The notes under the pieces are model-generated. The model saw nothing but the letters and a program-made list of their open reading frames with translations. It was not told where the DNA came from and did no database searches. Of a DNA stretch of 36,986 nucleotides, positions 1 to 7,260 are shown one piece after another. Position 1 is the first letter of the stretch, and the number at the start of each line of letters is the position of its first letter. The position numbers and the translations under genes are program-made. The stretch comes from Tissierellia bacterium KA00581 (GTDB lineage Bacteria > Bacillota > Clostridia > Tissierellales > Peptoniphilaceae), in assembly GCA_001552895.1 (NCBI GenBank), contig KQ959627.1, positions 3,513-40,498 on the forward strand. Reading direction: 5' to 3'.

Positions 1-2
1 CT

Positions 3-197
3 CCAAGGGAAAGAACTGAAAGAGAACCAAGAGAAAGAACTTCGAGGGAAAGAACCGAAAGAGAACCTAGAGAAAGAACTCCAAGGGAAAGAACCGAAAG
101 AGAACCTAGAGAGAGAACTCCAAGGGAAAGAACTGAAAGAGAACCAAGGGAAAGAACTCCAAGGGAAAGAACTGAAAGAGAACCTAGAGAAAGAAGT
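3..197 (+). repeat. Five 39-bp tandem repeats in the rnfD frame
   Basis: Units lie at 3-41, 42-80, 81-119, 120-158 and 159-197. Each encodes PRERTEREPRERT, with Ser replacing Pro at the start of unit 2 and Ser replacing the last Thr of unit 5. The tract is clearly richer in G and C than the rest of the window. Because 39 is divisible by three, a second frame (starting at position 1) also stays open, to a TAG at 247-249; the third frame is closed by a TGA at 17-19. The frame-3 reading uses codons typical of this genome (AGA, GAA, CCA, ACT) and runs straight into the conserved RnfD sequence. The frame-1 reading needs many GGG, GAG and CTG codons. Confidence 0.9.
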
Positions 198-1199
198 GGA
201 AGAGCGGCTAGAGGCAGAAGAAATGAAGAACCTCAAATTAAACTTATAGTTGGTCCATCTCCACATTTAAGAACAACACAAACTGTTAGTACTTTGATGA
301 GAGATGTTGTTATAGCACTTATTCCTACTTTACTTGCAGGTATTTATTTCTTTGGATTAAGAGCTTTGATTGTAACTTTAGTTTCAGTTGCTTTTGCAGT
401 ACTATCAGAATATGTATATGAAAAATTAGCTAAAAAGCCAATTACAATTGGAGATTTTTCTGCGGTCGTTACAGGTATGCTTTTAGCTTACAATGTACCT
501 GTTACAATTCCTTACTGGATGATAGCAATAGCTAGCATATTTGCAATTATAGTTGTAAAACAACTATACGGTGGAATAGGAATGAACTTTATGAACCCAG
601 CACTTGCTGCAAGAGCTGCACTTATGGCTTCATTTCCAACAGCTATGGCAAATTATGTTGCACCAAATACAGCAATATCAAGTTTTTTACATTCTGGAAC
701 ATATAGTAATTTAGTAGATGCTGCTACATACGCAACACCTTTATCAAAAGGTACAGAAGTTAATTTTCTTGAAGCTTTTATAGGAATTAGAGGAGGATGT
801 ATAGGAGAAGTTTCTACACTTTGTTTACTTATAGGAGCAGGGTATTTATTATATAGAAAAGTTATCTCTCTTAGAATTCCAGTTATTTTTATCATATCAA
901 CAGCAGTTGTTTTAACATTAACAGGAACTCCTATATCAAAATTACCAGTTCAACTTTTTATGGGTGGACTTATTCTTGGAGCGTTTTTTATGGCTACTGA
1001 TTATGTTTCAGCACCAGTAAATAGAAAAGCTCAAATATTTTTTGCAATAGGCTGTGGGGTAGTTACCGCCCTTATAAGAAATTTAGGTGCACTTCCTGAA
1101 GGGGTAAGTTATTCAATCTTATTTATGAATATATTTACACCACTTCTTGAAAAATATTGTATCCCTAAAGTTTTTGGAGAAGGGAGAGATAAAAAATAA
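3..1199 (+). CDS. rnfD: Rnf complex subunit D (partial, with repeat-rich N-terminal extension)
   Basis: RnfD is the membrane subunit of the ferredoxin:NAD+ oxidoreductase that carries a covalently bound FMN and takes part in electron transfer across the membrane and ion pumping. The family start (VGPSPHLRT) is encoded at about 249-275, followed by several hydrophobic helices. The FMN-attachment segment reads ATPLS, with its Thr codon at 735. The frame is open from the left edge: no ATG, GTG or TTG occurs in frame between position 3 and the TTG at 294, and 294 lies inside the conserved part. Translation must therefore start left of the window. Codons 3-197 encode five copies of a 13-residue unit (PRERTEREPRERT), then a short GRAARGRRN linker. 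The stop overlaps the rnfG start by one base (TAATG). Family assignment is firm. Whether the extension belongs to RnfD or to an RnfC-RnfD fusion cannot be told here. Confidence 0.9.
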   Translation, partial: PRERTEREPRERTSRERTEREPRERTPRERTEREPRERTPRERTEREPRERTPRERTEREPRERSGRAARGRRNEEPQIKLIVGPSPHLRTTQTVSTLMRDVVIALIPTLLAGIYFFGLRALIVTLVSVAFAVLSEYVYEKLAKKPITIGDFSAVVTGMLLAYNVPVTIPYWMIAIASIFAIIVVKQLYGGIGMNFMNPALAARAALMASFPTAMANYVAPNTAISSFLHSGTYSNLVDAATYATPLSKGTEVNFLEAFIGIRGGCIGEVSTLCLLIGAGYLLYRKVISLRIPVIFIISTAVVLTLTGTPISKLPVQLFMGGLILGAFFMATDYVSAPVNRKAQIFFAIGCGVVTALIRNLGALPEGVSYSILFMNIFTPLLEKYCIPKVFGEGRDKK

Positions 1200-1777
1200 T
1201 GAAAGAAACTATGAAATTAATTGTTAGATTATTTTTGATCACAGCGATAGCAGGATTTGTATTAGCATTTGTAAATAGCTTTACGTCTCCTATAATTCAA
1301 GAACGTGAAAGAAAACAATATGAAATGGCACTAAAAGAAGTTTTTAAAGATGCTGAAAAATTCGATAAACTTCAAGATGATAAATTGTTGCCAATAAAAG
1401 AAAAAATAAAAAATATAGAAAATATAGAAGTTGCAAAACAAGGAGATAAAACATTAGGATATGTTTTTAAAACCCTTGGTAAAAACGGATACGGTGGAGA
1501 TATATCAATGCTTATGGCAGTTAAGTTAGAAGATAAATCAATTGTTGGATTTAAAGTTTTAAAACACAGTGAAACACCAGGTCTTGGTAGTAGAGTTGCA
1601 ACAGCTGAATATGCAAAAAGTGTAGTTGGAAACAAGGCAACAGAACATTTAGTTAGAAACCTTAATCCAACAGCAGATAATGATATACAAGCTATAACAG
1701 GAACAACAATAAGCGTTAAGGCTGTTTTAAATGGATTAAATGCAGGCGTTGATGCTTTAAAAGATATTGAAAAATAA
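1199..1777 (+). CDS. rnfG: Rnf complex subunit G (FMN-binding)
   Basis: RnfG is anchored by one N-terminal helix (residues about 8-27) and has an extracytoplasmic FMN-binding domain that passes electrons within the Rnf complex. The conserved HSETPGLG segment lies at residues 123-130. The flavinylation motif reads TGTTIS at 167-172, where the family usually has SGATxT, so Thr170 is the expected FMN-linked residue. The length of 192 residues is normal. The ATG overlaps the rnfD stop by one base, which suggests coupled translation, and the gene sits in the usual D-G-E-A-B order. Confidence 0.95.
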   Translation: MKETMKLIVRLFLITAIAGFVLAFVNSFTSPIIQERERKQYEMALKEVFKDAEKFDKLQDDKLLPIKEKIKNIENIEVAKQGDKTLGYVFKTLGKNGYGGDISMLMAVKLEDKSIVGFKVLKHSETPGLGSRVATAEYAKSVVGNKATEHLVRNLNPTADNDIQAITGTTISVKAVLNGLNAGVDALKDIEK

Positions 1778-1790
1778 GGGAGCGATTTAT

Positions 1791-2405
1791 ATGAAATTAA
1801 GAAAAGTTTTTTTTGATGGCTTATTTTTAAACAATCCCGTTCTTGTTCAATTAATAGGGATGTGTTCAGTTTTAGCAGTAACAACAAGTGTAAAAAATGC
1901 AATAGGTATGGGGGCTTCTGTAATATTTGTTGCTACTTGTTCAAATGTTGTAATATCTATGCTTAGAAAATTTATACCAGATAAGGTAAGAATTCCCGCT
2001 TATGTAGTTATTATAGCAACATTTGTAACACTTGTTCAGATGTTTTTACAAGCATATATTCCATCATTATATGATAGTTTAGGATTATTTATACCACTTA
2101 TAGTTGTAAACTGTTTGATATTGGCAAGAGCAGAATCTTTTGCAAATAAAAATAAAATTTTTCCATCTATGATAGATGGTGTTGGACAAGGTATAGGATA
2201 TACACTTGCACTTATAGTACTTGCAAGTATTCGTGAAATTATAGGAACTGGAAAATGGTTTGGATTTCCAATACTTGGTAAAAGTTATGTAAGCATAGGA
2301 GTAATAACTCAAGCACCTGGTGCATTTATCATCCTTGGACTTTTAGTTGCAGGATTTAATGTAATAGGTAAAAAAGTAACTGCTAAAAAAGAAGGAGGTA
2401 ACTAA
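1791..2405 (+). CDS. rnfE: Rnf complex subunit E
   Basis: RnfE is a polytopic membrane subunit, homologous to RnfA and to NqrD, that forms part of the ion-translocating core with RnfA and RnfD. The start MKLRKVFFDGLFLNNPVLVQ matches the family pattern, and the protein is almost wholly hydrophobic with about six helices. I start at the ATG at 1791 because a GGGAG ribosome site (about 1778-1782) lies just before it. The longer frame from 1767 would add eight residues that overlap the end of rnfG. The stop is two bases from the rnfA start. Confidence 0.95.
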   Translation: MKLRKVFFDGLFLNNPVLVQLIGMCSVLAVTTSVKNAIGMGASVIFVATCSNVVISMLRKFIPDKVRIPAYVVIIATFVTLVQMFLQAYIPSLYDSLGLFIPLIVVNCLILARAESFANKNKIFPSMIDGVGQGIGYTLALIVLASIREIIGTGKWFGFPILGKSYVSIGVITQAPGAFIILGLLVAGFNVIGKKVTAKKEGGN

Positions 2406-2407
2406 AA

Positions 2408-2986
2408 ATGTTAATTACAATTATGAAGATTTTAGTTGCATCAATTTTAGTAAATAACTATGTTTTAGGTCAATTTTTAGGTATTTGTCCACTTATTGGT
2501 GTATCAAATAAAGTAGAAACTGCCTTTGGTATGGGAATGGCAGTTACATTTGTAATTACTATTTCAAGTGCAGTAACATGGGTAATTCAAAAAGGAATAT
2601 TGGATACTTTAAAATTAGGATATTTACAAACAATAGTATTTATTTTAGTTATAGCAACACTTGTACAATTCGTTGAAATGGTACTTAAAAAAATGAGTCC
2701 AAATCTTTATAATGCACTTGGAGTATTCTTACCACTTATAACAACAAACTGTGTAGTTTTAGGGGTTGCAATTACAAATATTCAAAAAGAATATAATTTA
2801 TTAGAAACAATCTTTAATGGACTTGGAGCATCTATAGGATTTTTAATTGCTATAGTTTGTTTGGCGTCAATAAGAGAAAAATTAGAACTAACAGAAGTAC
2901 CTGAAGTTTTAGAAGGAGTTCCTATAGCACTTATAACAATAGGTCTTATGTCTCTTGCTTTCTATGGCTTTGCTGGACTTGTTTAG
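2408..2986 (+). CDS. rnfA: Rnf complex subunit A
   Basis: RnfA is a six-helix membrane subunit, homologous to RnfE and to NqrE, and pairs with RnfE in the membrane core of the complex. The sequence shows the typical NNYVLGQFLGICPLIGVS segment near residues 16-33 and a NCVVLG segment in a later helix. Its 192 residues are the usual size. The GGAGG ribosome site lies at the end of rnfE. The rnfB start follows 11 bases after the stop, so the genes are clearly one transcript. Confidence 0.95.
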   Translation: MLITIMKILVASILVNNYVLGQFLGICPLIGVSNKVETAFGMGMAVTFVITISSAVTWVIQKGILDTLKLGYLQTIVFILVIATLVQFVEMVLKKMSPNLYNALGVFLPLITTNCVVLGVAITNIQKEYNLLETIFNGLGASIGFLIAIVCLASIREKLELTEVPEVLEGVPIALITIGLMSLAFYGFAGLV

Positions 2987-2996
2987 AGGTGATATT

Positions 2997-3830
2997 ATGA
3001 GTAGTATAGTTGTAGCGGTTTTAGTACTTAGTATCTTAGGAATACTTTTTGCATTGATACTTGGTTTAGCATCAAAAGTATTTTTTGTAAAAGTAGATGA
3101 AAAAATATTGAAAGTTAGAGAACAAATGCCGGGAGCAAATTGTGGAGCATGTGGATTTCCAGGCTGTGATGGTCTTGCAAAAGCAATTGCAGAAGGTAAA
3201 GCAGAAGTAACAGCTTGTCCTGTTGGAGGAGCAGATCTTGCAGCAAGACTTGCTAAGATTTTAGGCTTAGAAGCTGGAGAAGTCGAAAAAATGGTAGCCT
3301 GTGTTATGTGTCAAGGGGATAAAGATTTTGCAAAAGAAAAATACATATATACCGGCATTAGAGATTGTAGAGTTAACAACTCAATGCAAGGAGGAAGTAA
3401 AACTTGTGCATATGGATGTTTAGGCTGTGGAACTTGTAGAGATGTTTGTCCATTTGATGCAATAGATATGGTTAATGGAATACCAGTTGTAAATAAAGAT
3501 AAATGTACAGCTTGTAGAAAATGTATAGAAATTTGTCCAAAAGATTTAATTGATTTAGTACCTTATGCACAAACTGTAATGGTAAAATGTAAGAGCTTTG
3601 CAGCTGGAAATATTGTTAAAAATGCTTGTCAAGTTGGTTGTATAGGATGTAAGATGTGCCAAAGAGTTTATCCAGAAGCATTTGTTATAGAAAACAATTT
3701 AGCTAAAGTAAATTACGCACAAGGCTTAGATGAAGATCTTCTATTACAAGCAGCGGATAAATGTCCTACGAATGCAATTTTTCCTGGACTTGCAAGGAAG
3801 ATGGCTGAGAAAGTAAATAATGTAGCTTAG
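2997..3830 (+). CDS. rnfB: Rnf complex subunit B (iron-sulfur, ferredoxin-facing)
   Basis: RnfB is the cytoplasmic iron-sulfur subunit thought to take electrons from reduced ferredoxin. Residues 1-27 form the N-terminal helix. The [4Fe-4S] motif of the N-terminal domain is at Cys49, 52, 57 and 74. A complete two-cluster ferredoxin unit uses Cys141, 144, 147, 151 and Cys170, 173, 176, 180. A further unit at 215-256 keeps Cys215, 218, 221 and 256, but its fourth position is Tyr225 (codon TAT at 3669) and the partner CxxCxxC is gone, so it can hold only one cluster. The start at 2997 is chosen because an AGAGGTG site precedes it and the family helix begins there; the longer frame from 2955 overlaps rnfA. 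It is the last gene of the operon and is followed by a terminator. Confidence 0.95.
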   Translation: MSSIVVAVLVLSILGILFALILGLASKVFFVKVDEKILKVREQMPGANCGACGFPGCDGLAKAIAEGKAEVTACPVGGADLAARLAKILGLEAGEVEKMVACVMCQGDKDFAKEKYIYTGIRDCRVNNSMQGGSKTCAYGCLGCGTCRDVCPFDAIDMVNGIPVVNKDKCTACRKCIEICPKDLIDLVPYAQTVMVKCKSFAAGNIVKNACQVGCIGCKMCQRVYPEAFVIENNLAKVNYAQGLDEDLLLQAADKCPTNAIFPGLARKMAEKVNNVA

Positions 3831-3832
3831 TT

Positions 3833-3868
3833 AAAAAAGATTGATTATTAAATAATCAATCTTTTTTT
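3833..3868 (+). terminator. Rho-independent terminator of the rnf operon
   Basis: A near-perfect inverted repeat (AAAAAAGATTGATTATT and its complement) begins two bases after the rnfB stop and ends in a run of T. Confidence 0.9.
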
Positions 3869-3923
3869 ATTAAAATTTTGATAAAAAAGTAGTTAATAAT
3901 TTTTAAAAATTTGTTTAAAAAAT

Positions 3924-3952
3924 TTGAAAAAAAAGTTAAAATTTTGTATAAT
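3924..3952 (+). promoter_or_regulatory. Promoter of the mgtC-family gene
   Basis: TTGAAA at 3924-3929 and TATAAT at 3947-3952 are separated by 17 bases. A GAGGAGG ribosome site follows at 3967-3973. Confidence 0.8.
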
Positions 3953-3978
3953 AATATATTATATTTGAGGAGGTTTTT

Positions 3979-4641
3979 ATGCTTGAAAATAATTTAATTT
4001 TTTTAAATTTAGAATTTTTCTTAAAAATATTTCTAGCAACTTGTATGGGCGCTATAATAGGATTTGAAAGAAAAAATAGAAATAAAGAAGCAGGTATAAG
4101 GACTCATTCTATTGTTTGCTTGGCATCTGCTTTGATTATGATTGTATCAAAATATGGTTTTTTCGATGTTAAAGATTTTGATGCAGCTCGTGTTGCAGCA
4201 CAAGTTGTTTCTGGAATTGGTTTTTTAGGAGCTGGCCTTATTTTTGTAAAAAATAATACTTTAAGCGGTCTTACAACAGCAGCGGGAGTTTGGGCTACTG
4301 CAGGAATTGGGCTTGCAATGGGAGCAGGTATTTATTTTGTCGCTATTTTTGGAACTATTATGATTGTTATAGTACAAGTTTTGATGCATAAAGATACATT
4401 TTTAAGCAAAGAAAGATTTACAATTACTTTTGAAATAAATAAAGAATCAAGTTTTGATAATATTCAAGAAATTAGAAAAGGACTTGAAAGGTTACAACTT
4501 GAAATTAGTAATGTTGAAATTATAAAGAAAAGTTCAACTGTTATAGTTAAATTTTATGCACTTGTTCCAGTTGATTTTGAAAGAAATCATTTAGAAGATA
4601 TTTTACTTCTTGACGACAGAGTTAGAAAAATAGAATTATAA
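3979..4641 (+). CDS. MgtC/SapB family membrane protein
   Basis: This is an inner-membrane protein of the MgtC/SapB family. Characterised members help growth at low magnesium and modulate F-type ATP synthase in some pathogens; the role of family members in low-GC anaerobes is not settled. The N-terminal two thirds hold four to five hydrophobic helices. Family signatures are GAIIGFERKNRNKEAGIRTH (residues about 24-43), a VVSGIGFLGAGLI helix and a TTAAGVWATAGIG helix. The last roughly 75 residues form a soluble domain, as in long members of the family. It is monocistronic, with its own promoter and a terminator. I give no symbol because MgtC and YhiD/SapB cannot be told apart here. Confidence 0.88.
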   Translation: MLENNLIFLNLEFFLKIFLATCMGAIIGFERKNRNKEAGIRTHSIVCLASALIMIVSKYGFFDVKDFDAARVAAQVVSGIGFLGAGLIFVKNNTLSGLTTAAGVWATAGIGLAMGAGIYFVAIFGTIMIVIVQVLMHKDTFLSKERFTITFEINKESSFDNIQEIRKGLERLQLEISNVEIIKKSSTVIVKFYALVPVDFERNHLEDILLLDDRVRKIEL

Positions 4642-4669
4642 AAGGCTTTAGATTTACTAAAGTCTTTTA
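4640..4669 (+). terminator. Terminator after the mgtC-family gene
   Basis: AAAGGCTTTAG at 4641-4651 pairs with CTAAAGTCTTT with one G-T pair across a five-base loop, followed by a T-rich stretch. Confidence 0.7.
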
Positions 4670-4711
4670 TTTTAGTTTTTTTATAAAAATTAAAATAAAG
4701 AGATTTTAAAT

Positions 4712-4740
4712 TTGACTTTTTTAAAAAAATCATTTATAAT
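4712..4740 (+). promoter_or_regulatory. Promoter of the tyrS transcript
   Basis: TTGACT at 4712-4717 and TATAAT at 4735-4740 have a 17-base spacer. This puts the transcript start near 4747, about 100 bases before the T-box sequence. Confidence 0.85.
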
Positions 4741-4746
4741 ATCTAT

Positions 4747-4896
4747 TAATAGTTATGTATTTAATTAAATATTAAACGTTGATTGTGCTTACAACACATA
4801 AGTTTAAAAGTGATTGTGCTTAAACATTTAAAGGCCTATGCGAAGAAAGGTGGTACCACGATAAGTCGTCCTTTCAAAGTAGTGGGTCTTTTTTAT
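4747..4896 (+). promoter_or_regulatory. T-box leader of tyrS
   Basis: The T-box motif reads AAAGGTGGTACCACG at 4846-4860, followed by GTCGTCCTTTC, so GAAAGG at 4845-4850 can pair with CCTTTC at 4870-4875 as the antiterminator. A competing terminator can form from AAAGGCCTAT (about 4830-4839) and GTGGGTCTTT with several G-T pairs, followed by TTTTTT. T-box leaders sense uncharged tRNA, here presumably tRNA-Tyr because tyrS follows. Only about 100 bases lie upstream of the motif, and I could not identify a confident Stem I or Tyr specifier codon. TGATTGTGCTTA occurs twice in that stretch (4780-4791 and 4811-4822). Confidence 0.8.
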
Positions 4897-4916
4897 TGTA
4901 AATTTAAGGAGGATAT

Positions 4917-6158
4917 ATGGAAATTATTAAAGAGTATGATAATGTATTTGATGAGCTTGTTGATAGAGGATATTTTGAACAAGCAACTTATGAAGATGAA
5001 CTAAAAGAATTATTAAAAAAAGAAAGAGTTAAATTTTATATAGGATTTGATGCAACTGCTGACAGTTTAACAATTGGGCATTTTATTCAAATAATGGTTA
5101 TGAAAAGAATGCAAAATTATGGTCATATTCCAATAGCACTTCTTGGAGGAGGTACTACCATGATAGGAGACCCTTCAGGTAGATCGGATATGAGAAAAGT
5201 TATGACTGAAGAACAAATAAATAAAAATGCAAAAAAGTTTTTTGAACAACTTTCTAGATTTATTGATTTTTCAGATGGTAATGCAATTATAGAAAATAAT
5301 AAAGATTGGCTTTTAGACTTAAATTTTGTAAGATTTATGAAAGAAATAGGAGTACATTTTAGTGTAAATAAAATGCTAACTTGTGATGCTTACAAAAACA
5401 GAATGGAAAGAGGACTTACATTTTTTGAATTTTCATACATGTTAATGCAAAGTTATGACTATTTACATTTATATAGAAAACATGGTTGTAAATTACAACT
5501 TGGTGGTAGCGACCAATGGAGTAATATTTTAGGTGGATACGATCTTGTTAGAAAAATAGAAAAAGATAAAGTTTATGCTATGACTTTTAAACTTTTAACA
5601 ACTGCTGATGGCGTTAAAATGGGAAAATCTCAAAAAGGAGCAGTTTGGCTTGATGAAGAAAAAACTTCTGCGTATGAACTTTTCCAATATATGAGAAATG
5701 TAGACGATAGAGATGTTGAAAAATTCTTACTTATGCTTACATTTTTGCCAACTGAAAAATGTAGAGAACTTGGAAAATATAAAGATGAAAGAATAAACGA
5801 AGCAAAAGATATATTAGCTTTTGAAATTACTAAAATAATTCACGGTGAAAAGAAGGCAAAGGAAGCATTAGAAACATCTAAAGCACTATTTAGCGGAGAG
5901 TTAATTGATGAAAATATGCCAAGTACAGAAATTAAGAAATCTGATTTTGAAACGGGAGAAATTGGAATTTTAGATTTAATAAGATTATGTTCTCTTTCAA
6001 AATCAAACGGTGAAGCTAGAAGGCTTATAGAACAAGGTGGTATTTCTTTAAATAAAGAAAAAATAACAGATATAAATTTAAAAATTTCTTTAACTGAAAA
6101 TAAAGAATTTGTAATTAAAAAAGGTAAAAAAGTATATCATAAGGTTATAATTCTTTAA
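4917..6158 (+). CDS. tyrS: Tyrosyl-tRNA synthetase
   Basis: The enzyme charges tRNA-Tyr with tyrosine at the cost of ATP. It has the class I signatures GHFIQ (HIGH equivalent, residues 54-58) and KMGKS (KMSKS equivalent, 234-238), the tyrosine pocket region GGGTTMIGDPSGRS (77-90), and a C-terminal S4 RNA-binding domain (about 345-410). Its 413 residues are the normal length for a bacterial TyrRS of the KMGKS subtype. An AAGGAGG site at 4906-4912 sets the start. A T-box leader controls expression, and udk follows after 15 bases, so both probably share the transcript. Confidence 0.96.
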   Translation: MEIIKEYDNVFDELVDRGYFEQATYEDELKELLKKERVKFYIGFDATADSLTIGHFIQIMVMKRMQNYGHIPIALLGGGTTMIGDPSGRSDMRKVMTEEQINKNAKKFFEQLSRFIDFSDGNAIIENNKDWLLDLNFVRFMKEIGVHFSVNKMLTCDAYKNRMERGLTFFEFSYMLMQSYDYLHLYRKHGCKLQLGGSDQWSNILGGYDLVRKIEKDKVYAMTFKLLTTADGVKMGKSQKGAVWLDEEKTSAYELFQYMRNVDDRDVEKFLLMLTFLPTEKCRELGKYKDERINEAKDILAFEITKIIHGEKKAKEALETSKALFSGELIDENMPSTEIKKSDFETGEIGILDLIRLCSLSKSNGEARRLIEQGGISLNKEKITDINLKISLTENKEFVIKKGKKVYHKVIIL

Positions 6159-6173
6159 GAAAGGTTATTGTTT

Positions 6174-6818
6174 ATGGAAAATTATAAAGAAGAAATATGT
6201 GTTGTAGGTATTGCCGGAGGCTCTGCTTCTGGCAAGACTTCAATTATAAAAAAGTTAAAAAAAATATTTAAAGATGAAATTTTAATGATAGGTCATGATT
6301 TTTACTACTGGAACAATGATGATTTATCCATGGAAGAAAGAAGAAATCTTAACTATGACCACCCAAAGTCATTTGAAACAGAAAGATTAATTAACGATTT
6401 AAAATTATTAAAAAGTGGAAAAAGTGTGCAATTACCTATTTATGATTACACAATTCATACAAGAAAAAAAGAAACCTTAAAAGTTTTTCCAAAACCCGTT
6501 ATAATCGTTGAGGGAATTTTGATTTTAGAAAACAAAGATTTAAGAGATTTAATGGATATAAAAGTTTATGTTGATGTTGATTCAGATATTAGACTTATAC
6601 GAAGACTTTTAAGAGATACTAAGGAAAGAGGAAGAAGTGTAGAAAGTATTTTAACTCAATATTTAAAAACTGTTAAGCCGATGCATGAAGAATTTATAGA
6701 ACCAAGTAAAAAACATGCTGATATAATAATTCCAAGAGGAGCTGAAAATGCACCAGCTGTTAATATTTTAGTTGAACATATAAAGACACTTTTAAAGAAA
6801 AATGAAAAAAATAAGTAA
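6174..6818 (+). CDS. udk: Uridine kinase
   Basis: The enzyme phosphorylates uridine or cytidine to the monophosphate in pyrimidine salvage. It shows a Walker A motif GGSASGKT at residues 15-22, the GHDFYYW segment with the catalytic Asp, the DHPKSFET substrate region, and the VVEGILILE-like strand (here VEGILILE). Its 214 residues are typical. I prefer the ATG at 6174 to the TTG at 6168 because AAGAAAGG (6157-6164) is nine bases before the ATG and too close to the TTG. It overlaps the next gene by 17 bases. A phosphoribulokinase-type relative is less likely given the length and motifs. Confidence 0.9.
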   Translation: MENYKEEICVVGIAGGSASGKTSIIKKLKKIFKDEILMIGHDFYYWNNDDLSMEERRNLNYDHPKSFETERLINDLKLLKSGKSVQLPIYDYTIHTRKKETLKVFPKPVIIVEGILILENKDLRDLMDIKVYVDVDSDIRLIRRLLRDTKERGRSVESILTQYLKTVKPMHEEFIEPSKKHADIIIPRGAENAPAVNILVEHIKTLLKKNEKNK

Positions 6819-7260
6819 AACAAATGTTTGTAGAATATTAGATAAAGAAAAAATAAAATATAAGCATATCGTAAGAGAAGAACAAGAAAGTTTTGAAGAT
6901 GTTAATGAAGATAGTAATATTGTTTTTAAAACATTAGTTCTTGTTGGATCTGATAAAAATCATTATGTTTGTGTTATACCTTTAAATGAACATTTAGATT
7001 TAAAGAAAGCTGCAAAAAATTTTAATATAAAAAGCATTCAAATGCTTATGCAAAAAGATTTAAAAAATTTAACAGGATATGTACATGGAGGTTGTAGTCC
7101 TATTGGAATGAAAACAAAGTTTAAAACCCTAATAGACCAAAGAGCAAAAGAATTTGAAGAAATCATAGTAAGTGGTGGAAAAGTTTTAAATTTTGTAAAG
7201 GTAAATCCATTAGAATTATCTAAAATATGTGATGCACCTTTTAGTGATTTGGTGGTATAA
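6802..7260 (+). CDS. ybaK: YbaK/EbsC-type aminoacyl-tRNA deacylase
   Basis: Members of this family hydrolyse mischarged tRNA, most often Cys-tRNA-Pro, in trans to prolyl-tRNA synthetase. The 152-residue single domain shows the VFKTLV segment (residues about 41-46) and the active-site loop GYVHGGCSPIGMK with the conserved GGxSPxG pattern. The start lies inside the end of udk and the stop overlaps the next ATG (TAATG), so udk, this gene and mobA appear to be translated in series. Assignment to the family is strong; the exact tRNA substrate is inferred. Confidence 0.88.
   Translation: MKKISKTNVCRILDKEKIKYKHIVREEQESFEDVNEDSNIVFKTLVLVGSDKNHYVCVIPLNEHLDLKKAAKNFNIKSIQMLMQKDLKNLTGYVHGGCSPIGMKTKFKTLIDQRAKEFEEIIVSGGKVLNFVKVNPLELSKICDAPFSDLVV

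Noticed and set aside
1-200. Tandem repeat as a CRISPR array
   Set aside because: The 39-bp units follow each other without spacers and are in a coding frame.
1372-1902. Long minus-strand open frame opposite rnfG and rnfE
   Set aside because: It is a mirror of the AT-rich coding strand, with Ser, Phe and Leu-rich content, no ribosome site and no family pattern. The other long antisense frames opposite rny, res, the protease and fusA were rejected for the same reason.
3669-3671. Tyr225 in RnfB as a damaging mutation
   Set aside because: The partner cysteines of the same cluster are also missing, so this looks like old loss of one cluster and the gene is intact.
4783-5004. Open frame of 73 codons over the tyrS leader
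   Set aside because: It overlaps the T-box and the start of tyrS in another frame, has no ribosome site and no recognisable product.
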